Below are positions 25,870 to 36,529 of a stretch of DNA of 64,000 bases, piece after piece. The notes under the pieces are model-generated. The model was not told the origin of the DNA. It saw only the letters and a program-made list of their open reading frames with translations, and searched no databases. This DNA is from Helopsaltes ochotensis. Taxonomy: Eukaryota; Chordata; Aves; Passeriformes; Locustellidae. Position numbers and translations under genes: made by a program. The first letter of the stretch is position 1. Every line of letters begins with the position of its first letter. The DNA lies in NCBI GenBank assembly GCA_013400155.1, contig VXBM01000140.1, positions 624,516 through 688,515 of the forward strand. The letters run 5' to 3'.

Positions 25870-28800
25870 CTATTCTGTGTTAGTGACTTATTACTCATGG
25901 GTTTGAGAGCTGCTTAACTTGACCGCTATCCAGTTTCCCCTCTGCAGAGCAGAAAGAATCATACATTTTTTTAAAAAGTGAATTGAGGGTTTTGCTAACT
26001 CTCATTCTGATTCAAAGTCAAAGGACAGTCAAAGGAAGAAGATTGTAGAGAATAGTAGAACCAATATATTTGATTGCTTTTTCCAATTTAAAGGGTAATC
26101 ATGATGCTGGATTGTCAAAAGATTAGATCATATACAGGAGAAATTGAAATGATAAAAGTACTTTTTTAACTCTACACAATGGAAATGACAAGTGTCTTCA
26201 CTGAGTTGTTCGTTTTATAAAAATTTCTTTCTTGGAGAAAGAAATTAGGAGGACTTGGATCAATGACTATGGCTCCAAAATCATATAAAGGCATCGGTGT
26301 TTTGCTCGTGAAGACAAGTGATGCAATGATAAAACCAGTGGGTGGTATACTACTGATTTCCAAAAAAAAAAAAACAAAAACCCAAAAAAATTCCTCTATG
26401 ATTTAGGGCAATGTCTGCATTTTACCAGATGATCTGCTAGATCAAGAGATCCAAACAATAAATTTTACCAGATGATCTGGTAGATAGAGAGATCCAAACA
26501 ATACTTATTAATTACTACTAATTAATACTGTTTAATTTCTTTCAAGTTGGGGTGAGTTTCCACTCCATGCTGACCTCTGTGTCACCATCTCTTGGTCCTT
26601 GACCATATGGAAGGCTGATTAAGTGGTACCTCACATATTTTTAACTGCTTTGAAGCCAGGGCAGAAACAGGAGGTTTCAAAGTGGAATTGGAAGAGGAAA
26701 TACTAGATAAGGTCAAACTTATAGATGTCTGAATTAAAGCAGTTGTGTCATACATTTTTGAGTGTGAATCCCTTACCTAAACATGAATATGTTTTGCTGT
26801 TTGATATGCCTTAAGTACAAGTTTGTCGCTTTGCTGTTGGTAATGAGGGCATGGGCTTCCCTTAGATATGGTACCACATTTGCCTGTCCTGGTGGAGCTC
26901 TCTGATGTACTGTGAAGCCTCAAAAGTCTCCAGGGCACAAGTGCAGACAGCTAAGCGGAATACCTTCTGTCTGCAAAAGGAAGAGAATATGGATATTTTG
27001 TTCTGGGATAAAAAAACCCCAAACCACATTTTGAAATCAGAATTTTTCTTTCTCTATTCATTTTCTCTGTCCTTTTCCAGAAAGAAATTTGAGATTTTTT
27101 TTTTTTTTGGATACTCTGCTGGTTTACTCTGAAATAAAATGTTCATCAGGATTCAGAGTTAACATCTAAACCAAAACATGTTGTTTGTCATTTCAATACA
27201 GTTTTATTCTCACATTTTAGACACCTAATTGGCGCTTCTGGAATGTGAGTTATCCTCAGACTGGCCCATTCACTAAGGACTTCTCTAGTAGTGCCTTTTC
27301 CTGTTGTTTGATCATAAGAGGAGCCTACACAGACACCCATCTTACAGATAATTGTTTTGGAGCAGAAGAATTAAATCAATGGCTTGGATTCCTTTTTTCT
27401 CCAACCACAAGTATCTATGGCAGAGATATTTATTTCTAAATTAATTACATTAGACTCCATTTGTGCTCACTGGGGAGAAATAAGGACATAATTAATTTGA
27501 CCTATTTTGCTCTAATCTCATTTGAGTAAGATAAATTTTGTCCTAGAGGTGCCTATTAAGGGAGCTTATGGTGACAAGAGCAGATGTGAATGCCCCTGCT
27601 CTGGATATCTCGAAGTGTCACCCTTTAAATGCGTAAATAGATCTGCCTGTAGCCAGATTTCAGAGATTCATTAGGTCATTGGTAAGATCTGATTAACTCA
27701 GTCTGGATGGTCTAAAGGTGATCACACATCAGCACTCACCATGGGCTGGCGCTGGACACAGCCAACTTCTGCCTTCCCTTTGTGCCTCCCCATGGCACGT
27801 CTGCTTGGCAGAGGGGACATAGGTGGGCAGAGGGCACAGTGTCCACAGCCAGGGACAGCTGCTGAAGGAAGGTAAACCTGTGGGTGACCATGTCCCTGAT
27901 CACAAAGGGTGCTGTACCCTCACGGGTGGCAATGAATGTGCCAGGCACGGTGAGGAAAAGGAAGGCCTCTGGCTTGTAAGAGAGGAGAAAGGAAGCAGGC
28001 ATTCCTAATGCAGATCTGACGACTATGAGAAACCCACTCCAGAAGACCCTTATTCTGTCCCCAGATCCTTCCCCTTTCAGCTGCTGTGCTGGAGACGCCT
28101 TTTCAACTCTCTTGGCTCTGTTGTTTGTGTAACTGCTGGAGACCAGAAACCTCCAACAAGGCAGCAGAAGTAATCATCCTTCACTGGTTTTTTTCCTTAA
28201 TCAATTACCATTTGTGCCTACAAGGCAAAACTAACTGCTCCAGCTGCCAGAGGATGCAACCTGGAGAAAGTGATGAGCACATGAAACCTTTTAGACCTAA
28301 GCTGGAAACAGAGAATTTAGCCAGACTTAGGAGATCTCTGCCTCACATGGAATACAGATATTAATGATTTGGGCCTCCTTTCTTTGTCTTTGCTCCTTTT
28401 GTATTTGTGGGCCTTCTCACTAAGAGAGCACAAAAGAAAACTTGTATGGAAGTATTTGTCTGAAGCATAAGGAAACACTTAGGGAAAAAATAGGGTTTTA
28501 GAGATCTGAATGGTAGCATTTGTCATGGAATTGCCCAGGGAACAGCTCATTAATTGAAGTAAAGTGTACTCTCAGTGGTATATCTGTATAGATACAGAAG
28601 TGACTAGTACTTAATTACTTTGTGTGTTTAAAAAGGAGTTGCTAACAATGAGAAAACATCCCTGTGATCAAGCTCTTTCCACTCTGAGATAAGCCAAGCC
28701 AATAGGGAAAAGCATTCCTACGTAATATTTTTGCACTCCATCACCTTTATCTATCAATCAGAGATTTCAGATTAATTTCTTCAAATGCACACTTAGCATA

Positions 28801-29120
28801 GACCCTGCTTTGTATCCAGCTGGATCAGACCCCTGCACCAGGTCACTGTTGATGCTCAGGAGCAGAGCAATAACAACAGCTGGGTTTCAGCTGGGAAGGG
28901 GAGACATTCTCTTTTTGGCAACTGCTAACTGGAAGGGTTAACTAAATTGTTAATTAAGGGTGGGCTGCCCTCTGCAGCCCCTGCCATACTTTTGTAAGTG
29001 GGCATCCCCGAAACTGCTCACTACACTGTGATATGCAGGAATATCAGTTCTGGGGGTGCGAATTGATTGGGACAGGGAGCAGAGGAAGAGCATAACAAAT
29101 GTGTGGACATTAGCCTAGAG
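25870..29120. other. Mostly unique sequence with a short tandem duplication
   Basis: No exon recognised. A GC-richer patch at 27.74-28.0 kb has an open frame on minus (27736-28002) that looks somewhat protein-like but matches nothing I know. 27.43-27.72 kb is a stretch with TTAATTA-type homeodomain-like sites. A 14-T run lies at 27095-27108. A 10-bp-arm hairpin lies at 26222-26246. Confidence 0.5.
26420..26505. repeat. Tandem duplication, period 43 bp
   Basis: Two adjacent copies of a unit starting TTTACCAGATGATCTG and ending GATCCAAACAATA lie at 26421 and 26464. They differ by a few substitutions (for example GATCTGCTAG against GATCTGGTAG), so the duplication is not brand-new. Confidence 0.85.
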
Positions 29121-29124
29121 CCAT

Positions 29125-29180
29125 TGAAATACTAAGGCTAGAAAAGACCCTTTACATCATTGAGTCCAACCATTAAACAT
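29125..29180 (-). mobile_element. CR1 LINE 3'-end fragment
   Basis: The plus strand reads AGGCTAGAAAAGACCC followed by ATTGAGTCCAACCATTAA. This is the well-known reverse complement of the CR1 3' terminal region (consensus form: GTTGGAAAAGACC ... GAGTCCAACCATTAA). Only about 55 bp are recognisable, so it is a severely truncated or eroded CR1 copy. The call is based on remembered consensus. Confidence 0.6.
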
Positions 29181-29562
29181 GATGTTTCAAACCAGGTTTG
29201 CTTATACCATAATTAGAAATATTATTAGAGATTTAAAAAACCTGAAATTCCAAATGCAGTTAGTGTTGCTATTCCCATTTATAATTTTCCATTTTTCTTA
29301 TTATTTTGAAAACAATGGCCCAAGTGCTAACAATGTAAGCTGAAGTTTGTTTCTCCTCCCCTTCCCAAGCTTCTTGTTAACTCCTAGTCCTACTCCTCTA
29401 ATTGTGTCTCTTCCTCTCCCAAATTGCTTAATGTGTTAGCAGCAAAATGTGCAGGCATCACTGTGAATGTTTCCTAGGCCATCCAGGAGGTTGACTTGCA
29501 CAGAGGAGTTTTGTGGGCTGCAGACTGTCATGCTGTAACAGTGCTGGAGATTAAAATAAATT
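29181..29562. other. Unique A+T-rich spacer
   Basis: No feature was recognised between the CR1 scrap and the LTR. Confidence 0.6.
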
Positions 29563-29774
29563 TGTTATAAATGAAATTACCAATAGCTGGATTAAAACAA
29601 GCAAATAAATTTATTGGAACTTTGTCAAACAGAATTTCAGATTAATTTGGGTTATGAGAAAAAGCCACCCCAATACAGCCCTGAGCCCGGGAATCAGGAC
29701 TGGGTGAGAGCCAAAAACCTCCAAATGGACAGAGTTTTCCTCTGGTCTCACACTGAGCTCTCATTCTGGCTGTC

Positions 29775-29781
29775 TTTTATA
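29775..29781 (-). promoter_or_regulatory. LTR TATA box
   Basis: TATAAAA on the minus strand, between the repeated U3 segment and the AATAAA at 29610-29615, in the place expected for the retroviral core promoter. Present-day activity is unknown. Confidence 0.5.
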
Positions 29782-29914
29782 CAGAAAAACTGGCCTGAGG
29801 CTACACCATCCCCTTCTTCTCTTGGTCAGCGCCCCATCCCGAAAACAAGATAATTAGTCTTTCAAATTCCTGTCTTTTGTTTTCGCACTATTTCCCTGCC
29901 GGTTCCCCCTCCAT

Positions 29915-30215
29915 GGTGGTGGGGGCTGGTATTCATCTGGTGCTTAATCATCCTTTCCTCCTTATCTCTCTTTCTCGGGTGGTGTCTCCTCGGACTCCCT
30001 TCTTGGTAGCTGTGGGTCGGTATTCTTTCTTAATCACCGTCATTATCTGTCTCTGGTGATGTTGGTGATGTCCCCTGCTCGGGCGGAATCCCCTCGGCAG
30101 GTCCTCCTTGGTACTGTGGGTTGGCATTCCTTATTTAATTACTATCCCTTATCTGTCTCGGGCGGGCGTTCCCTGGGCAGGTCCTCCTTGGTAACTGTGG
30201 GGCCGGCAAGCTATT
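29915..30215 (-). repeat. Degenerate tandem repeat inside the LTR U3
   Basis: A motif of the form GTCGGTATTC recurs at about 29925, 30016, 30120 and (diverged) 30201. It is accompanied by CTTATCTGTCTCGGG and GGCAGGTCCTCCTTGGTA segments, giving unequal periods of about 91, 104 and 81 bp. Repeated U3 segments in retroviral LTRs often act as enhancers. Enhancer activity here is inference. Confidence 0.7.
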
Positions 30216-30370
30216 GTTCTTCAAACACCACAGGAGTGAATGAGAAATCCCTTCCTGACAAGAAGGATTCCTCCAAGAAATATAGCTGGTTTTGAAGAAC
30301 CCCTTATAACTCAATCTCCTGTTTAATATATATACTTGATACAAAACAAATTACCATGGTATCTATAACA

Positions 30371-31740
30371 ATTTACTTATAAAATATTGGAAATTGTAGA
30401 GGTTACAGTTTGATTGTAACTTGCATACAGCTTAGCGTGTGTGGGGCCAAATCAAAACTTATTGCAGATGAACTTTAAATTAGTTCTGTTTGTTAGCATG
30501 AACAGCTTAGCAGGAGCATAAACAGAGAAAGATGGATATCTCCAGATAAAAGTTGACACACTGGAGGGCCTCAAGACTGATCCAAGCTGGAAGACAAGAA
30601 CAATTAATGGCTTGCCCATGTAGACATGGAGAAATAGTCCAGTGAGGTGTTAGAACACCCAATATTTCAATCTTTATTAGGCAAAGAGGCACATGCAGAA
30701 CACAAAACGACCACGTGAAGACTGGGTGCACAGAGATTTCTTTGTTTGGGATCCCACTCCAAAGACAAACACCTTGAACTGAATTAAACCAACTCACAAA
30801 ATCTGAGAGCTGATCTCTTCTAGAGTAACCCTTAGTGGGAGGATGACCAGGAGTAAAATTAGAGAAAAAAAAAAAGGAAATTATATTATTATTCAAACAG
30901 AAGTTTTAAAAGCACAGAAATTACAGGATGAAATGCAGTTCTTGCACCCTGGCTGGAATGCAGCTGGCATGCTCAAAACCTCTTCCACAATGACTCCCCA
31001 GACTCACAATGTGCAACCTTAAGCACATGTTAAGGGGGATGAAACGGACATGGAGTGGAATGCAGTGGAGACACAGCTGCCAGGCTGTGTTGAAATCCTT
31101 GCAGGAATGGGAACTTGATGGTACCAAGTAGCTGATAAACCACAGCTGTCAGCCAAGGGAGATAGCAGAAGATGCCTTGCTGCTGAATCAGCAACTCTGG
31201 TTGTTCACTTTCCTTGGATGAACTTGGCTCATTATAATCTAATTGAAACACTACCACACACCTCCATCCCAAAGTTACCCACTTCATGGTACAACCACCC
31301 CTCACCGGGCAGATACTCCATATTTTATTGACTGTATCTTTATGAGCAAAGTGAGAGAATTTTATACCAAGTAGCAACAAAGGAATGTGTGACTAGAGTC
31401 ATTCAAGCTCCACCTGAAAGTAAGTTAGAATAAGGAGAAGTTAGGGAAGATGTCACTGTAACTTCTGGTTATCAGTCAAATGGGCTGAACCTGTCTTTTC
31501 CCCCATAGGGATTACTCTCAGGTAAGAACCCTATTCTGTGTGTGCTGAATGGGTATCTTGAGTTATTTTTGTTGGTTATTAGAGCTTGTCTGAATATTGC
31601 TTAGAATGCGTTTTTGCAGTCAGTTACTATCAATGGCAATCTTCTACCTTTAACCTGTCACAATTTCAGCATGTGCATTAATTAGGAGTGTTACTCTGTA
31701 AACTGTCAGGGTGACCTCTTCAAGGGTACTGCCAGTTGCT
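30371..31740. other. Non-coding sequence, no repeat recognised
   Basis: Two overlapping minus-strand frames (30507-30896 and 31030-31380) are the longest but lack known domains, start context or splice partners. Confidence 0.5.
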
Positions 31741-31870
31741 GGCAGTGGATAAGGTACTCAGCTAAAAGTGTGGAGACCCAGGTGGGGGTTTCTTTTATGC
31801 TGTTGGTGTGTGCCCGAACCCTCCTTTCACGTGACAGCTGGATGACCTGGGTTAGTTAGCTCAGGTATTG
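31741..31870 (+). mobile_element. Possible ancient tRNA-derived SINE (MIR/CORE-like)
   Basis: GGATAAGGTACTCAGCTAAA followed by GTGTGGAGACCCAGGT resembles a tRNA-derived SINE head, with A-box-like then B-box-like spacing. About 75 bp further, GATGACCTGGGTTAGTTAGC resembles the conserved core/tail of MIR-type SINEs (GTGACCTTGGGCAAGTCAC). The match is by eye to remembered consensus and is degenerate. It could be coincidence. Confidence 0.35.
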
Positions 31871-32925
31871 TGATGGTGTAACTGCACTGCAGAAGACTGC
31901 TGCTCTCACTGGTGACATATCTACATTGTCGCAGTCTGCTGCTAAAAGTTGCAATTATTGATACTAACTTTTTTTATCCTTCAAAGAGTTTTGGGAGTGA
32001 GGGAGAGGAAGGTTGCAGGAAGGGTCTGTAGGTGCAGCTAGAAAAACTTTTGGAGACTGCCTGGGAGGAAAGGCTTGGTGGATTTTGCAGCTGGCTCCCC
32101 TGAGCTCTTTGTTCATTGCCTTAGAAGTAAACTCAGAAAAGGGCTTTTCCAGTTCAATGGCTGCTTTGGAGAAGGTGAACATGACTTTTGACTCTCATTT
32201 AAGTTCCCAAGGAACACAGAAGAGAGAAAGAAGTGCCTAAGGATTACCTCGGGAAGAGATGACAAATGACTCCCCGGTAGCCAGGGCAAGTACAAGGCTG
32301 AAAGAAAGAAAACTCAAAACAACACACATAAATTATCTCTATACACTTGTCCCTCAGTAATATCCTGCCATTTTAGCAGATATTTTTTTTTTTTTTAAGC
32401 TTTCCATACTCATGAAGTTTAGGATCCAAGTATATATTTTTTTTAAATAAGCTTATCTGAAAGTGGATTTGGTGCACAAGCAGTTGGTCAGGATTATGGG
32501 AGCAAGTAGGAAACCTAAGAGGAAAGGTCTGTGCTAGAGAAATGAATGACAATGTCAGGACTAAGAGTACTGCCCAGGCAGGTACACATAGCCCTTCCTG
32601 TTTTCCTTTATTCATTAGGAGCATTTCCACTCTCCCTGGTGGAAAGATACTTGCAGACATTTAAACAAAATGTTATTGTATGCTGCCTTCATTAGTGAAG
32701 ATGTAAGCAAACAAGGCAGTGGGTACCTTTAGCACACTGCTGATGCATTTCCTTGAGGAAAGTGCTTTGCTAAAGTTACAGTGTATTCCAAGACCTCCCA
32801 ACATACCCCTCTCTTTGAAATGACTGTATCCCAATGTGCATTCATTTCAAATCTTAACATTTACATTGATACTGAATCACTGCGCTATATAAGCCAAAAA
32901 GTTTCTTAGTCTGCATACCTGAATT

Positions 32926-32950
32926 TAATGTAATTAAAGTAATTACATTA
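32926..32950. repeat. Perfect 11-bp-arm palindrome
   Basis: TAATGTAATTA at 32926-32936 and its exact reverse complement TAATTACATTA at 32940-32950 flank a 3-nt spacer, AAG. Each arm holds a TAATTA homeodomain core. Confidence 0.9.
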
Positions 32951-33185
32951 CTTAGGTTATCTTTGCTATGTCTGATCCTGGAGGGAAATTGCCAGAAAAA
33001 CATATGCTCATCACAGTTTTTTTAAGAATTCGTAGTATCTTGTTTCATTTAACTGTTTGGGATTTAGTAAAGTGAAGTCAGCTAAAGACTCCACTCTGTA
33101 GCACTGCACCAGATGGCACAAAGTATGGGTAAGTGGCACCATAAGAATGATGTAATTGCCCATTTATAAAGCTCAACTCGTATTT

Positions 33186-33206
33186 TGTCTTTCTTCAAGA
33201 AAGACA
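33186..33206. repeat. Perfect 10-bp-arm palindrome
   Basis: TGTCTTTCTT (33186-33195) and AAGAAAGACA (33197-33206) are exact reverse complements around a single C. Confidence 0.9.
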
Positions 33207-33675
33207 GAACCTGGTCAATTCAGATTGCCATTGCTTGCCTGCAATTTAGGCTATTTATGTCCATTTACATTTAAAAAATACAGAAATTGCAACAGGATAG
33301 CCATACAGCTTCCAAATTCAAGTTGAAAAATTTTCAGAGAGGCAATGCCATATATTGCATCCACTCAACAGGCTGGAAAGAATAGTCTCTCAGGTGTGTG
33401 GGCTTTTATTCAAGCAAACTGCAAAACTCATATCCAAAACCTTTCTGGGTTTCACAACTGGTATTGATGGGTCTGAGATGCTATCACACTTTACTAACCA
33501 GGGAACAAACGAACAGGCAGCTTTCTGGAAGGCATGCAGGTATATAAGTACTTATGGTCTTTTCCTTCAGGAGCAAAGCCGATACACTGGCCAGGGAACC
33601 AGTAAAACATAACCTTCAAATAGTCCCATTAATCTTGTCAAGGATGAAAGGTCAATATAAGTGCCATAAGATGAG

Positions 33676-34170
33676 TGTCTTGGGTTGCAATGCAAGATGT
33701 AACCAAAAGCATGTATCCTATTCCCAATCTGTTGAAACCAGTTGAAAAGCGTTTTTTTTCTTTATCTCATAACTCGGGGGGAGGGGGGAGAGGCGGGAGG
33801 GGGGAGGGCAGGTGTCTTTCTGTTAATGGGCCAACTGTTACAACCAGGTGGGGCAGTGTTCCTTATCTCTTCCAGGACGCCAGCTCCCTCCAGGGGATAT
33901 CTTCTGTTAATGGGCCATTAAGGCTCACTGCATAACTGATAATATTACATCATCCCATTGTGAGATGCTCCACCCAGTGGGAGGAGTCAAGAATTTCTGC
34001 CTGGATAAAAACTTGACAATCAGAAACACCAGTCCACTGGAATTCCCAGAGGAAGACCAGACCCATCTTGCCACTGCTGGACTCTTCTACAGCATTGTTT
34101 TTCAACACAATTAGCTTGTTTGTCAACTTGATAATTTTTTATGAGCAAGTAGTTGAGAGTGCTCAAAGCA
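33676..34170 (+). mobile_element. Probable ERV LTR (passerine-type), 3' end uncertain
   Basis: The sequence from TGTCTTGGGTTGCAATGC onward resembles an LTR type I recall from songbird genomes. A GGATAAAAAC TATA-like element lies at about 34003-34012. A direct repeat, TTCTGTTAATGGGCC, occurs twice about 83 bp apart (around 33819 and 33902). If the end is the CA at 34170, the flanks are ATGAG and ATGGG, a 4/5 match to a 5-bp target duplication. The inverted ends are weak and no polyadenylation signal is obvious, so the 3' boundary is tentative. It is not the same family as the LTR at 35022, so the two are not a matched provirus pair. Confidence 0.55.
33776..33808 (+). other. Potential G-quadruplex in the LTR
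   Basis: Five G-runs (6, 6, 3, 6 and 3 G) within 33 bp are separated by loops of 1-6 nt, satisfying the usual G3+N1-7 quadruplex rule. It lies upstream of the LTR's putative TATA element. Confidence 0.75.
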
Positions 34171-35021
34171 ATGGGGACCTGTGGCCAGGTGTTATCTCCC
34201 TTTGAAACTCATCAGGTAAAACTCTGGGACAATAAGCTCAGTACAACTGTGTTATTTACCATATCCATAATCATCCACAAATCTCTGGAAATATTGTTAT
34301 AATGGACTGCCAAAGATTACTCTGAGAACATTTGGCAATGAGCCAAGGAAACATTGGGACACAAATTTAACAAGCCCAAGGATGGTTAACACTAAAGGAT
34401 CAGCTAACAGGCCTGGTCCTGTCCAAACAAAACCCTCACATTTTGTGGGGTGATAAGGTAACTGTACTACATAGGGAAGTGGATGAGGAAATTGATGTGG
34501 ATTTCTCCTCACACGGGAAGAGGCAAACCCAGCCATGGGATTGTGTTTGCTCAAGCAAAGGTGTGGATAATGTGGAAGGCTGGGGAGACTCAGTGTATGC
34601 CTCAAGGACATTTAACAGTGGGGGAAAAAACAATTTGTGGTGTTAAGTTGCAGGAATGTGTGACCGTGACCTGGGCTGGGTTGATGTTGGTGCCCACTGA
34701 GCAGTTGTGCTGCTTCTCCTTTCCTGAGCACCCATCCTGATGGAATGGGGTCCAAATCATGCATGGCTTGTTTTTGAACATCTTGAGGGGTGGAGGACGT
34801 TCATGAAGTGGGAAAAAAAATCTATCTGTGGAAGGATGAGGGAGAGTAGTTAATGAAAATGTATTAATATGTATGTTGGGTATAAAGATCGTTTAAGAAT
34901 TTAGTTTTAATTTTATGTGTGAGTAAGAAGGGATTTCATAATGAGAAAATAAATACAATGGAATAGTTAGAAAAGACATAAAATTATATAGGATATGACA
35001 CAAGTGATAAGAAGTGAACTG
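34171..35021 (+). mobile_element. Possible ERV internal remnant before an LTR
   Basis: This lies directly upstream of an ERVL-type LTR. It contains a 67-codon open frame (34443-34646, lacking an ATG start; acidic and polar), a purine tract, GGGGGAAAAAA, near 34620, and a compositionally distinct A+T-rich tail (34840-35021) ending at the LTR edge. This is the position of the 3' internal part of a retrovirus. I could not assign the frame to gag, pol or env with certainty, and no intact gene is present. It may instead be unrelated flanking DNA. Confidence 0.35.
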
Positions 35022-35598
35022 TGTATTGGGTCTGGCTGAGATGGAGTTCGTTTTCCCTTAGCAGCCCTCACAGTGCTGTGTTTTGCTTTGGTAGTTGGAG
35101 AGGCATTGATAACACACCAGTGCTTTGGCTGCTGCTGAGCAGGGCTGGCACAGCATCACTGCTGTGTCCCCAACTTTCCCTCAGCATTAGGGTGGGCAAG
35201 ATCCTGGGAAGGGACACATTTAGGCCAACTGACCCAAGTTAACCAAGGAAATTTTCCATACCATATGACATCAGATTAGATATAAAAGTTAAGAAAAGAA
35301 GGAGGAAGTAGGTGGTGACATTTGTCATTTACAATGTTTGTATTCCAGAACAACCATCACACGTGCTGAAGCTTCATTGGAAGGAGCCTGATCTTACTTG
35401 CTGATGGGAAGCTGAGAACAAAATTATTTGTTTTCTCTTTGCTCGTGCATGTGCAAACTTTCACTTTTGCTTAATAAACTGTCTTATTTCAACCTATGAG
35501 TTGTTTTTCATCATATTTTCTCTCCCGTGGTCAGCTGGGAAGGGAGAGTGATAGAGGTTTTGTGGGCACCTGTGTCCAGCCAAAGTCAACCCACCACA
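35022..35598 (+). mobile_element. ERVL-type avian LTR
   Basis: The element starts TGTATTGGGTCTGGCTGAGA and ends GTCAACCCACCACA, with internal landmarks I recall from the abundant avian ERVL-like LTRs. These include GATAACACACCAGTGCTTTGG at about 35108, CCATACCATATGACATCA at about 35257, a TATA box (GATATAAAAG) at about 35279 and AATAAA at 35473-35478 followed by the U5. It aligns segment by segment with the second copy at 61126-61700 in the same window. The 5-bp flanks (AACTG left, CTGAC right) do not match, so it may be the 3' LTR of a decayed provirus or a rearranged copy. Confidence 0.87.
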
Positions 35599-36529
35599 CT
35601 GACTGATGAATGTGTAAACAAAATTCCAAGGCTGCGGAAAAAAAAAAAACCACAAACTTTGAATTTGCTCCTTCATAATTTTCTTATCTTTGGAGAAAGC
35701 AGCAAATTGAATGTTGAAAGAGAAGGACATGGATAATGAACTCCTATGGTATGTTAACCTCTCCCGACTCCCCAACAGGGACAGTGATTTAAATACAGGT
35801 CTAGTAATTGTGACTACTGAAACTGTGGGTGGGAAAGGGGACAGCTATGAGCTGACAGAAATGCTGTTCTTACCCTTGAAGTCATGGCTTCAGTAGGTTT
35901 GTTGAGCCAAGAAACCATTGCACACTGGTTTTTCGCAGTGGTGGTGTTTACTCCAAGCCACAGGGGTACTGCTGCTGCTGCAGAGCACCAGCCTCCTGGC
36001 CTTGCAGGGCGGTTTTCCTAGACGCCCACCTATAAGCTCCCTGGCTTTACACATGCCCTGCTCATTTCTGTTAACGCTACTGAAGCACCGTTTGCTTCGT
36101 GCCACACCTGGACCACTTTGCTGCTTTTGGATTGTCTGCACGCACACAACATGGCACCCCATAGCACCTGTCTTCACTCCCTGCTGCTGCTTGTCCACAT
36201 CTGGAGATACCTGTACCTCATCCCCCTGAGGCCTGTCACTACGAAGTTCCAAAAGTTAAAATTTTCCAGCAGCTCCCAACGCTCACCTTCATCACTGTCA
36301 CTGTCAGCAGTGGGTGTGTGCGGTTCCTATTCATGTGGCATATTTCCGATCTGGAGACTGAGCAAAATAAAGAACAGGCCCCTACTCCCTTGCAGAGGAA
36401 GGGCAGATAGGTAAAGAAAGGAAGGAGCTGAGGGAAGTGAGATAAGGCCTGTGCAGCTAGAGCAAAATACACAGTCCTCTGAGCAGTAGAACAAATTAAT
36501 GCCAAGCTCATTGAGGATTTACATTTTAA
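35599..36529. other. Non-coding sequence, GC-richer at 35.9-36.4 kb
   Basis: The G+C-rich patch gives overlapping open frames on both strands (plus 35918-36229, minus 35890-36252), neither with recognisable domains. A degenerate older repeat may be present but was not identified. Confidence 0.5.

Larger units (their letters stand above)
29563..30370 (-). mobile_element. ERV LTR on the minus strand with internal tandem repeats
   Basis: The edges form a perfect 7-bp inverted repeat, TGTTATA at 29563-29569 and TATAACA at 30364-30370, matching TG...CA LTR ends. On the minus strand a TATA box (TATAAAA, plus coordinates 29775-29781) precedes a polyadenylation signal (AATAAA, 29610-29615) by about 160 bp, close to the LTR's 3' end, which fixes the orientation. 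The putative U3 holds degenerate tandem repeats (about 29915-30215) with higher G+C than the flanks. No clean target duplication is visible (AAATT left, ATTTA right). No internal retroviral genes are attached, so it is probably a solo LTR. Confidence 0.75.
31871..33675. other. Unique non-coding sequence with two perfect palindromes
   Basis: No gene or transposon recognised. Two perfect inverted repeats stand out, at 32926-32950 and 33186-33206; they are reported separately. Confidence 0.55.

Noticed and set aside
34172..34189. TGGGGACCTGTGG as a retroviral primer-binding site after the LTR at 33676
   Set aside because: It begins TGG but does not match the tRNA-Lys or tRNA-Leu primer sites I know for avian ERVs, and the LTR end is itself uncertain.
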